Shown: one piece after another, positions 56,803-64,000 of the stretch
Layout of the letters: each line of letters begins with the position of its first letter
How positions within the stretch are numbered: the first letter of the stretch is position 1
NCBI GenBank assembly: GCA_028284125.1
Contig: JANQSI010000010.1
Span: forward strand, 186,001-250,000
From: Cyclobacteriaceae bacterium
GTDB taxonomy: Bacteria > Bacteroidota > Bacteroidia > Cytophagales > Cyclobacteriaceae
DNA length: 64,000 bases
Direction: 5' to 3'
Notes under the pieces: model-generated
Database searches by the model: none
What the model was told of the DNA's origin: nothing
The model's input: only the letters and a program-made list of their open reading frames with translations
Made by a program: the position numbers and the translations under genes

Positions 56803-58854
56803 ATGTATAAACTAGCGTTGATAGCGGCGTTTGCCATTCTTACTTCTTTTGGTATCTCAACAGGAATCCCATCTAGTACAGCCCAATTTGAGGCGGATTC
56901 TTTAAAGGTATTGGAGCCTAAACCAGAACATGCCAGTGAGGCCTATGTCATAACTAACTTGCTTAAACGCTACCATTATAGAAAGCTTCCACTTTCAGAT
57001 TCTATTTCCAGCGTAATCTTCGATAATTATTTCACTTCCATAGATCCGAACAAAGCGTATTTTTTCAAAGAAGACATTAAGCAGTTTGAAGACCTAAGAT
57101 ATAAGCTTGATACCCAGATTCCGGAAGGAGACCTTGATTTTGCATACCATGTTTTTGAATTGTACAGAGAGCGAGCATTGAATAGAATCGACTATGTATT
57201 TGAGTTACTCGAGACAGAATTTGACTTTACTAAAGACGAGTCCTATATGTTTGATAGAGAAAATGAAGATTGGCCAACCACCAATTCTGAACGAGATGAG
57301 GTTTGGAGAAAAATCATCAAAAGTCAAGCGCTGACTTACAAGCTATCCGGAAATGATTGGGATAAAACAGTAAAGGGTCTAAAAAGGAGATACGAACGAA
57401 TTCAAAAGGCGATTTATCAATACAACAGTGAGGATGTTTTCCAAAGCTATATGAATGCCTATACCAACGCGTATGATCCTCACACGGATTATTTCTCACC
57501 ACCAGATGCCGAGAACTTCCAGATTGATATGAGTCTTTCATTAGAAGGAATTGGTGCTAGACTGATGCAAAATCTAGATTATACACAAGTAGCTGAAATT
57601 ATACCTGGAGGCCCGGCATACAAAAGTAAGGAGCTTTATAAAGACGATCGAATCATTGGTGTTGCTCAAGGAGATGATGGAGAATTTCTAGATGTGATCG
57701 GATGGCGATTGGACGATGTGGTAGCAAAAATTAGAGGAGCAAAAGGAACCGTAGTTCGATTGCAAATCTTGAAAGCTAGTAAAGGTCAGAATGCGCTTCC
57801 TGATACACTTAGATTAGTCAGAGATAAGATCAAATTGGAATCTCAGGCTGCTAAAGCAGAGTTAATACCTATCTCTGAAGGTAATTCTACTTACAAATTA
57901 GGCGTTATTACCATTCCAAGCTTTTACTTAAACTTTGACGAGTTGAACGCAGGAGTGAAGGATTATCGAAGCACTACACGTGATGTTAAAAAATTGATCA
58001 CTGACCTGAAAGAGCAAGGAATGGACGGACTAATGATCGATCTTCGATTCAACGGTGGTGGATCTTTGCAAGAGGCCATAGAGATGACGGGGTTATTTAT
58101 TCCTGAAGGACCTGTTGTCCAAGTTAGAAATACGGACCAGTCTGTAGATAAGATGGACGACAATGATGGTGGCCAAGTTTTTTATGATGGTCCGTTGGCG
58201 GTGATGGTCAACAGAGGCAGTGCTTCAGCATCTGAGATTTTCTCAGGAGCAATCCAGGACTATCGTCGGGGAGTCATCATCGGTGAAAGTACGTTTGGAA
58301 AGGGCACTGTTCAAAACATCATTGACCTTGATCGATACATTCGAAACCCAGAGATGAGATTGGGCCAATTGAAGATGACCCTAGCGAAATTTTACCGAGT
58401 CACAGGAAGTAGTAACCAACGAGTTGGGATTGCACCTGACGTTCAATTTCCTTCCATCTATGATGCTGAAGAATATGGTGAATCGAGTCGGCCGAATGCA
58501 CTTCCGTGGGATGAAATTGAGAATGCCAATTTCAAGCCTACCAATAACATCGACGAGGAGCTATTGGATAACCTCAATGCATTATACCGCAATCACCTGA
58601 ATTCGGATGAGGATTTACAAAAGCTAATGAAGGAAATAGAGGAAGCTAAGGAACGAAGAAGTCAGACTTCAGTCTCCTTGAATTACGAGGAGAGGAGGCA
58701 GCCAGAAGATGATGGACAAGATGATCTTTCAGTTTCTGTAGAACAAGATGAAGTATCCGCTGAAGAAGAGACCAGGAAAAAATTGCAAGAAGATCCGTAC
58801 TTAAAAGAAGGTCTTAGATTACTTGCTGAAATTGCAAGAAAGAAGATTGGCTAA
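56803..58854 (+). CDS. prc: carboxy-terminal (tail-specific) processing protease, S41 family
   Basis: 683 residues. An N-terminal signal sequence (MYKLALIAAFAILTSFGIS) and a large helical domain (60-230, KRYHYRKLPLSDSIS and MNAYTNAYDPHTDYFSP) are followed by a PDZ domain (about 240-330), the S41 core and a helical end. The catalytic pair is Ser475 in NRGSASASEIF and Lys500 in FGKGTVQ, 25 residues apart as in E. coli Prc. It cuts proteins at unstructured C-termini in the periplasm and controls peptidoglycan hydrolases. An operon with the DUF4097 protein gene 45 bp after it is likely. Confidence 0.94.
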   Translation: MYKLALIAAFAILTSFGISTGIPSSTAQFEADSLKVLEPKPEHASEAYVITNLLKRYHYRKLPLSDSISSVIFDNYFTSIDPNKAYFFKEDIKQFEDLRYKLDTQIPEGDLDFAYHVFELYRERALNRIDYVFELLETEFDFTKDESYMFDRENEDWPTTNSERDEVWRKIIKSQALTYKLSGNDWDKTVKGLKRRYERIQKAIYQYNSEDVFQSYMNAYTNAYDPHTDYFSPPDAENFQIDMSLSLEGIGARLMQNLDYTQVAEIIPGGPAYKSKELYKDDRIIGVAQGDDGEFLDVIGWRLDDVVAKIRGAKGTVVRLQILKASKGQNALPDTLRLVRDKIKLESQAAKAELIPISEGNSTYKLGVITIPSFYLNFDELNAGVKDYRSTTRDVKKLITDLKEQGMDGLMIDLRFNGGGSLQEAIEMTGLFIPEGPVVQVRNTDQSVDKMDDNDGGQVFYDGPLAVMVNRGSASASEIFSGAIQDYRRGVIIGESTFGKGTVQNIIDLDRYIRNPEMRLGQLKMTLAKFYRVTGSSNQRVGIAPDVQFPSIYDAEEYGESSRPNALPWDEIENANFKPTNNIDEELLDNLNALYRNHLNSDEDLQKLMKEIEEAKERRSQTSVSLNYEERRQPEDDGQDDLSVSVEQDEVSAEEETRKKLQEDPYLKEGLRLLAEIARKKIG

Positions 58855-58899
58855 GCAACCTTAGCTATCTTTTCCTGTCTTATTATTAAACTTAAGGTC

Positions 58900-59808
58900 A
58901 TGAAGAATTTATTAGGATTGGCTGCAATTCTCGTATGCAGTCTAACATTTGGTCAAACCGTATTAGCGTCCGCAGAACTGGAGGCTCAAAATATCAAGGA
59001 AGTTCGTGTTGAAGGATCATTTTGCGATGTATACGTAGAACAAGGAAATCGTAATTATCTAGATGCGATAATCACCGGAAAAGGAGATAAAGATGATTAT
59101 GAATTTGATACAGAAATATCTGGCGAAACACTTTTAGTCAAAGTGATCAGAAGGGATCGATCGTGGAGAGGTTGGAATAACAGTGAAGCCAAAATTGAAT
59201 TGACAATAAAGCCCGGCGTTAGACTTGATATTGAAAACTCGTCCGGTGATGTGTATGTAACTGATCTAGACGCTGAGGACTCAGAAATAGAGGCTACCAG
59301 CGGAGATATAACACTTAAACGAATTAAAGCTGATCTTGAGGTTGAAACATCTTCCGGAGATATTGAAATAAGAGAAATGGTCGGACGTCTAGAAATTGAA
59401 TCTACAAGCGGAGATCAGGATATTTATAACACTGATGGAAATATAGATACAAGAGCCAGCTCTGGCGATATCACCATTTCTGATTTTGAAGGAGATCTGG
59501 AACTTGAAGCTACGTCTGGAGATATCGAGATAAGAGGAGGAAAGGGAACTGTTTCAGCAAGAACTACTTCTGGAAACATTGATGGAAACAACATCGAATT
59601 AACTGGAGATGCTTATTTCAAAGCGGGCTCAGGAGATGTAGAAATGGATTTTTCCAATGATTTGAGAGATCTCAGTTTTGATCTTACCGCGACCTCTGGT
59701 AATCTAGATGTCGGGAGCCGTTCTGGAGAAAAGAAATTGTATATCGATCGAGGTGGATACAAGATTGTTGGAATTACGTCAAGTGGTGATCAGGAATATG
59801 AGAACTAA
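58900..59808 (+). CDS. DUF4097-family exported beta-helix protein
   Basis: 302 residues. A signal peptide (MKNLLGLAAILVCSLTFG) precedes a repetitive beta-stranded protein with short units carrying SGD-I/SGD-V at the turns (SSGDVYVTDL, TSGDITLKRI, TSSGDIEIREM, ASSGDITISDF, TSGDIEIRGG, GSGDVEMDF), the typical DUF4097/auto-adhesin head pattern. Such domains form an extracytoplasmic beta helix and often sit with anti-sigma or protease genes. Role unknown. It follows the tail-specific protease gene. Confidence 0.9.
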   Translation: MKNLLGLAAILVCSLTFGQTVLASAELEAQNIKEVRVEGSFCDVYVEQGNRNYLDAIITGKGDKDDYEFDTEISGETLLVKVIRRDRSWRGWNNSEAKIELTIKPGVRLDIENSSGDVYVTDLDAEDSEIEATSGDITLKRIKADLEVETSSGDIEIREMVGRLEIESTSGDQDIYNTDGNIDTRASSGDITISDFEGDLELEATSGDIEIRGGKGTVSARTTSGNIDGNNIELTGDAYFKAGSGDVEMDFSNDLRDLSFDLTATSGNLDVGSRSGEKKLYIDRGGYKIVGITSSGDQEYEN

Positions 59809-60242
59809 TTCTTAAATCCAATATCACTTTTTTTCTGTTTCAAAACCTCGTCTACAGAAAAGCGATCCCAGTGTTCGGGAAGTAGGAGTAAGGCTATTAG
59901 GAGAATCGCGCGATACATAACATGTGACAGGTCCCAAATGGGTTCAACAAGTCCATGGCCAAACGTGACAATCACTAGTACGGAAGCAAAAGCATACATC
60001 ACGTAATTCCTGAAAAAACCAATCATCAGTAGCAAACCGCCAAGAAACTCAACATAAGAAGTATAATAGGCAGTTGCTTTCAATAAGAACTCAGGCAATA
60101 GATCTTTATAGGTTCCGTAAAAGAAATTTTGATATACATTTTCAACCCCGAACTTGAATACTTTTCCGATTCCTTGCATAAGGAAGATAAAAGCCAAGAG
60201 CAGGCGGAGTGTTAGTACACCAATTTGTTGGTTGAGATTCAT
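59805..60242 (-). CDS. DoxX-family membrane protein
   Basis: 145 residues with four membrane helices and DoxX features: LTLRLLLAFIFLMQGIGKVFKFG near the start, YVEFLGGLLLMIGFFRNYVMYAFASVLVIVTFGHG in the middle and a PEHWDRFSVDEVLKQKK end. This is the third DoxX-type protein of the window. Its 3' end overlaps that of the DUF4097 gene by 4 bases. Confidence 0.85.
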   Translation of the reverse strand: MNLNQQIGVLTLRLLLAFIFLMQGIGKVFKFGVENVYQNFFYGTYKDLLPEFLLKATAYYTSYVEFLGGLLLMIGFFRNYVMYAFASVLVIVTFGHGLVEPIWDLSHVMYRAILLIALLLLPEHWDRFSVDEVLKQKKSDIGFKN

Positions 60243-60254
60243 GGGAGAGTCGCA

Positions 60255-60322
60255 AGCTTCAAGTTACAAGTTACAAGAAGATCTCTAATCAACTTGTAAC
60301 TTGTAACTGGCGGCTTGAAGCT
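60255..60322. repeat. long hairpin of the AAGTTACAAG repeat family
   Basis: Inner arms AGTTACAAGTTACAAG (60262-60277) and CTTGTAACTTGTAACT (60293-60308) are perfect over 16 bases; the outer arms AGCTTCAAG (60255-60263) and CTTGAAGCT (60314-60322) also match, apart from a 5-base bulge (GGCGG side). The 15-base loop is AT-rich. It fills the gap between two reverse-strand genes. Confidence 0.75.
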
Positions 60323-60327
60323 AATTT

Positions 60328-63300
60328 CTACTCTTTAATCTCTTCGTAATCCTTGAATGGAGAAACGTCTAGATCTTCTACTGCTTCACGGAATTTTGGC
60401 CATTCTTCTCGATAGTAGCCATTTACTGTTTCAAGTGCATCCGCTAGTTCGTCATTGAATTTTCTGATCAACTTATTCTCAGTATCTCCAGGTGCATGAA
60501 GTGCATTGTTCACATAACGTCTTGCACTAAAATAATGGTTGTTAATACTCAAGGTAAGGGAACGAGTAATTCCCTGACGATCATCAACTTCTCCCACAAA
60601 TACATCTAGCATGCTATTGAGCGTATCAACTGCGTCTTTGCACAACTTGATCTGATCTTTGAATCCTTCCTTGTCTTTTTCCTTCAGATCCTTTTGATAA
60701 CGCTCAGCAATTTTTATGCTCTCTTTTAGTCGCTCTACAGCTTGATATCCTAGATCAGCTTTGGATTCCAGACCTTTCATCGCATCGTATCTTGCTCGAA
60801 TAGCTGCATCAGACAATTCAATTCTTGGGTCGTACTTCACCTCAATGTTGGTTGAGTCTTTTTGATCACCAAAAGAGAACCTCAACTTGTAAGTTCCTGG
60901 AAGTACCGTGACGCCTCTAGGTTCATTGTTGCCACGTCTATTTCCTCGTCGCATTCCATTAATTCCTTTTTCTCCTAAAGACCATTGTCTTCGATGCATG
61001 CCGTTTTCTTCTGGAGCTTTCCACTTCAGTGTTCTGATTACATCATCACCTTTTAAGACCTCCATTTTTACCGAGTCATACTTTACCTTTTTTTCTTCCT
61101 TCTTTTCTTCAGGGGCAGGCTCTTCCTTAGCATTTTTCTTTTTCTTTTTCCCTTTTGTAGGTTCAGTTTTTTCTTCTTTTTTCTTTTCCGGCTTATTGAT
61201 TGAGTAAGTAATCATGGCTCCACCCGGTCGGTTGTCAGCATTGAAAAGGGCGTCTCCTCCGAACCTTGTACCAGCTGGTTGTTGGTTTGCTGCTATATAA
61301 GCAGTAGGAGGGTTGTACACTTTTAGCTTTTGATCTAGCCTGCTCTTTCCATTTTTGGCAAGTTCTCGAAGCGGTCTGATATCATCTAAAACCCAAATAG
61401 CTCGTCCAAATGTGCCAATCACTAAATCATGCTCTCTTGGGTGAATCACCAGGTCATAAGCGTTGGTCGTGGGGAAATTTTCGCCCCATTTGGTCCAATT
61501 CGCTGCTCCATCAATACTTACATATAGACCGTCATCGGTACCAAGGAAAAGTAATCTTGATTCTTCTGGGTCCTCTACGATCGATAGCGTATAGCTAATC
61601 ACATCATTTTCATCTACAATACGCTCCCAAGTCTGTCCGTAATCTCGAGTTCGATAGGCGTAAGGAGTGTAATTGAATCGACGATAATCATTGGCTATTA
61701 GTAATGCCTCACCAGCACTTTTATTGGAGGCTTTGATTTGCTGAATCCAAGTTCCTCGAGGTAATCCAGTAATGTTGCCAACGACGTTGGTCCACGACTC
61801 TCCGCCATTTCTGCTTATTTGCACATTTCCATCATCAGTTCCCACCCAAAGCACACCTTCTGCTACACTCGAAGGCTCAATAACTAAAATGGTCGTGTAG
61901 TTTTCGGCACCAGTTGCGTCCATTGTAAGTCCGCCACTTTCACTTTGCTTTTGTTTCTCAGGATCATTCGTCGTAAGGTCTGGAGAAATGATCTGCCAGT
62001 TTTGTCCACCATCGGTACTCTTATGAACAAACTGTGATCCAAAATAGATGGTCTCAGAATCGAAAGGATCCCTGGACATTCCCACATTCCAATTGAACCT
62101 CAGGTCTACATCACCATCCGGGTAGGTTGGACGAACGGTTTCATTGTAGCCGGTCTTACGATCGTAAATAGCAGCGAACCCTTGCTGCGAAGTGGAAATT
62201 CCAAATCGGGAATTTTCCGGGTCTGGTAAAACATCAAATCCATCTCCAAATGAGATTTCCTGCCAGTAATGATTACGAATTCCCTGAGCTTTCCAAACAT
62301 AGGCGGGTCCGGCCCAGGAGCCATTGTCTTGCATGCCTCCATATACATTGTATGGGATTTCATTATCCACCGCGATGTGATAGAACTGACCGACTGGAAG
62401 GTTCTCAACAAACCGCCAGGTCTTCCCACGATCTCGAGTGATGTTTAATCCACCATCGTTTCCATCCATCATAAAATTTGGATCATTCGGATGGATGTAC
62501 CAGGCATGGTGGTCCGGATGAACGCCGTTATCAACTCCATAGGCACCCATTAATTGACTCCAAGATTTGCCACCATCTTCACTTACATTTACATAGGTGA
62601 AAATGGTATAAATCCGGTTCTCATTTGTTGGATCAACGTAGATCTCATGATAGTAGAAAGGACGATTTCCAATACCTGATTTATCAGTGACTTTCTTCCA
62701 TTTGAACCCACCGTCAGTGGATTTATAGAGGGCATTCTTTTTTGCTTCAACTAATGCATATATGATGTTTGGACTAGAAGGAGCTATCGCAATTCCAATA
62801 CGTCCAAGTTCACCTTTTGGAAGACCATCTTCGTCTGTTCGCTGTTCCCAGGTTTCTCCACCATCAAATGTTACATAAATTCCTGACCCAGGACCACCGG
62901 ATTTGAAGAACCACGGATCTCGTTTGTGTTCCCACATAGCCACAATAAGTTTATTTGGGTTGGTCGGGTCCATCACCATTTCTGCTACACCGGTTCTGAT
63001 ATTATTGAAGAGTATTTGTTTCCAGGTCTTTCCTCCATCTGTGGTTTTATACACACCTCGTTCCTGGTGTTCACCCCATGGAGAACCTATAGCACCAACA
63101 TATACAGTATTAGGATCATCCGGATGAATGATGATTCTGTGGATATGCCTGGTATTTTCCAGACCCATTTTTTTCCAAGTTTTACCTCCATCTAGCGTTC
63201 GGTAGACTCCATCGCCACCGTTCAATGAGTTTCTCGGATTTCCTTCTCCGGTTCCTACCCAAACTACAGAAGGGTTGGACTGTTGAATCGCCAGTGCTCC

Positions 63301-63561
63301 GATCGAGGCAGTACTCTGGTCGGTAAAGATTGGCTCCCAATCAATTCCACCGCTTGTAGATTTCCAGACTCCACCGGAGGCAGAACCGACATACATAACA
63401 TCAGGTTCATCGGTCACTACGTCTATGGCAGTCACTCGACCTGACATTCCTGCTGGACCGATTCCGCGTGGTTTTAAATTTTTCAATGCATCCATGTCGA
63501 GCTTTTGAGCAAATGTCATTGTGGATACAGAAAGCAAAAGGATAAGGAATTTATACTTCAT
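60328..63561 (-). CDS. exported VPS10/BNR-repeat beta-propeller protein
   Basis: 1077 residues. A signal peptide (MKYKFLILLLSVSTMTFA) precedes about 700 residues of repeats with S.DGG..W units (VWKSTSGGIDWEPI, VYRTLDGGKTWKKM, VYKTTDGGKTWKQIL, VYVTFDGGETWEQRT, VHKSTDGGQNWQIIS), the sortilin/VPS10-like BNR propeller common in exported Bacteroidota proteins. A Lys/Glu-rich low-complexity insert (about 789-825) separates a C-terminal helical part (about 940-1077). There is no T9SS domain. It may bind or process a secreted glycan or peptide; no catalytic residues stand out. Confidence 0.9.
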   Translation of the reverse strand: MKYKFLILLLSVSTMTFAQKLDMDALKNLKPRGIGPAGMSGRVTAIDVVTDEPDVMYVGSASGGVWKSTSGGIDWEPIFTDQSTASIGALAIQQSNPSVVWVGTGEGNPRNSLNGGDGVYRTLDGGKTWKKMGLENTRHIHRIIIHPDDPNTVYVGAIGSPWGEHQERGVYKTTDGGKTWKQILFNNIRTGVAEMVMDPTNPNKLIVAMWEHKRDPWFFKSGGPGSGIYVTFDGGETWEQRTDEDGLPKGELGRIGIAIAPSSPNIIYALVEAKKNALYKSTDGGFKWKKVTDKSGIGNRPFYYHEIYVDPTNENRIYTIFTYVNVSEDGGKSWSQLMGAYGVDNGVHPDHHAWYIHPNDPNFMMDGNDGGLNITRDRGKTWRFVENLPVGQFYHIAVDNEIPYNVYGGMQDNGSWAGPAYVWKAQGIRNHYWQEISFGDGFDVLPDPENSRFGISTSQQGFAAIYDRKTGYNETVRPTYPDGDVDLRFNWNVGMSRDPFDSETIYFGSQFVHKSTDGGQNWQIISPDLTTNDPEKQKQSESGGLTMDATGAENYTTILVIEPSSVAEGVLWVGTDDGNVQISRNGGESWTNVVGNITGLPRGTWIQQIKASNKSAGEALLIANDYRRFNYTPYAYRTRDYGQTWERIVDENDVISYTLSIVEDPEESRLLFLGTDDGLYVSIDGAANWTKWGENFPTTNAYDLVIHPREHDLVIGTFGRAIWVLDDIRPLRELAKNGKSRLDQKLKVYNPPTAYIAANQQPAGTRFGGDALFNADNRPGGAMITYSINKPEKKKEEKTEPTKGKKKKKNAKEEPAPEEKKEEKKVKYDSVKMEVLKGDDVIRTLKWKAPEENGMHRRQWSLGEKGINGMRRGNRRGNNEPRGVTVLPGTYKLRFSFGDQKDSTNIEVKYDPRIELSDAAIRARYDAMKGLESKADLGYQAVERLKESIKIAERYQKDLKEKDKEGFKDQIKLCKDAVDTLNSMLDVFVGEVDDRQGITRSLTLSINNHYFSARRYVNNALHAPGDTENKLIRKFNDELADALETVNGYYREEWPKFREAVEDLDVSPFKDYEEIKE

Positions 63562-63676
63562 ACGTATGGGTTTCAGTTGATTTCGTGGTTAAATTAGATA
63601 GGATAACTGATTCGGTTTGTCATTAACTTGATGAATGGTGAAAAACCGTGACGTGATTTTGTCGTAATTAACTATC

Positions 63677-64000
63677 ATGCGCTACCTGACACTCTTCCTT
63701 TTTGTCTTCCTGGGAACTTCTGCAATTGCTCAGAATGAAGGCATGAGTGATGAGGTAAAAGAAGCCCTTGAAGAAAAAGGCTACATTCTAAAAAGCATCT
63801 ATTTTGGTGGAGGTAGTTATTATGTCAGTGATGGTCAGATTACCGAGTTAAATCACCTTCTCGATTCTATTCCCAACATCCGAGATTTCACTGTGACTGT
63901 TCATAGCCACACCGACAATATTGGTGGGGCGGCTTACAATGAATGGCTTTCTCAAATGCGAAGTGAGTCCGTTATTCATGAGTTGTTGTTGTCTGAGTTC
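63677..64000 (+). CDS. OmpA-family protein (3' end outside the window)
   Basis: Open to the window edge. Signal peptide MRYLTLFLFVFLGTSAIAQ, a short helix (EALEEKGYILKSIYFGGGSYYVSD), and the start of an OmpA C-terminal domain: SDGQITELNHLLDSIPNIRDFTVTVHSHTDNIGGAAYNEWLSQMRSESV. The SHTDNIG motif with the Asp is that which binds the peptidoglycan stem, so the protein should tie the outer membrane to the wall. Confidence 0.85.
   Translation, partial: MRYLTLFLFVFLGTSAIAQNEGMSDEVKEALEEKGYILKSIYFGGGSYYVSDGQITELNHLLDSIPNIRDFTVTVHSHTDNIGGAAYNEWLSQMRSESVIHELLLSEF

Noticed and set aside
1-64000. tRNA, rRNA, insertion sequences or prophage genes
   Set aside because: I found no cloverleaf, no rRNA-like stretch and no transposase, integrase or phage structural motif on either strand.

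Overview
The window looks like chromosomal DNA of a free-living, probably marine member of the Bacteroidota, most likely order Cytophagales. The basis is a C-terminal type IX secretion (Por) sorting domain, short 5' regions with TAnnTTTG-like -7 boxes instead of strong Shine-Dalgarno sequences, and typical families of the phylum: DUF4199 beside a LuxR-type regulator, a membrane LytTR protein, a TPR/LuxR hybrid, PadR plus prefix-domain FtsX permeases, and the RDD/SpoIIM/DUF4129/DUF4350/MoxR/DUF58 block. I see no rRNA, tRNA, CRISPR array, insertion sequence or prophage. Species assignment is not possible from the sequence alone.

Layout. 1-2.9 kb: the end of a Lys/Ala-rich protein and secreted or lipoprotein genes of unknown role. 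2.9-7.3 kb: a two-gene translesion cassette (Y-family polymerase plus a short DnaE-type polymerase) behind a strong palindrome. 7.3-12.9 kb: a chemoreceptor, an outer-membrane barrel, a LuxR/DUF4199 pair, a DoxX/MORN-repeat pair and a small lipoprotein. 12.9-16.4 kb: D-Ala-D-Ala ligase, a membrane di-iron hydroxylase and small proteins. 16.4-19.4 kb and 30.4-33.4 kb: two PadR-permease operons with related direct repeats in front. 19.5-21.7 kb: EcsC, DoxX and three small ORFs. 21.7-26.4 kb: a 950-residue T9SS cargo divergent from a GH88/GH105-type hydrolase. 26.5-30.3 kb: two membrane regulators (TPR/LuxR and LytTR) and an exported DinB-fold protein. 33.5-36.9 kb: SRPBCC protein, cation/proton antiporter, MsrA, rhodanese. 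37.3-44.0 kb: the MoxR/DUF58 envelope cluster. 44.1-48.7 kb: DUF3137, VOC, an ATP-pyrophosphatase and oligopeptidase B. 48.9-51.8 kb: a TPR protein and a SigZ-type sigma factor operon with cysteine-rich partners. 51.8-56.6 kb: 3-hydroxyacyl-CoA dehydrogenase, class II aldolase, a second ECF sigma/membrane-protein pair and small proteins. 56.8-64.0 kb: tail-specific protease, DUF4097 protein, DoxX, a VPS10-like beta-propeller protein and the start of an OmpA-type protein.

The strongest leads for undescribed biology are: (i) the SigZ operon, in which a cysteine-tailed sigma factor, a secreted CxxxxC protein and a membrane/periplasmic protein look like a redox or metal response unit; (ii) a CTRCNNNYAGGAA direct repeat shared by both PadR-permease operons; (iii) a 21-bp palindrome controlling the DinB/DnaE cassette, which has no ImuA or LexA gene beside it; (iv) a LytTR-type direct repeat with 22-bp period; and (v) a dispersed AAGTTACAAG-type intergenic repeat family, one copy of which forms a long hairpin. 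Several small membrane or secreted proteins of about 50 residues were found by hand. Domain calls rest on motif recognition, not on database searches.
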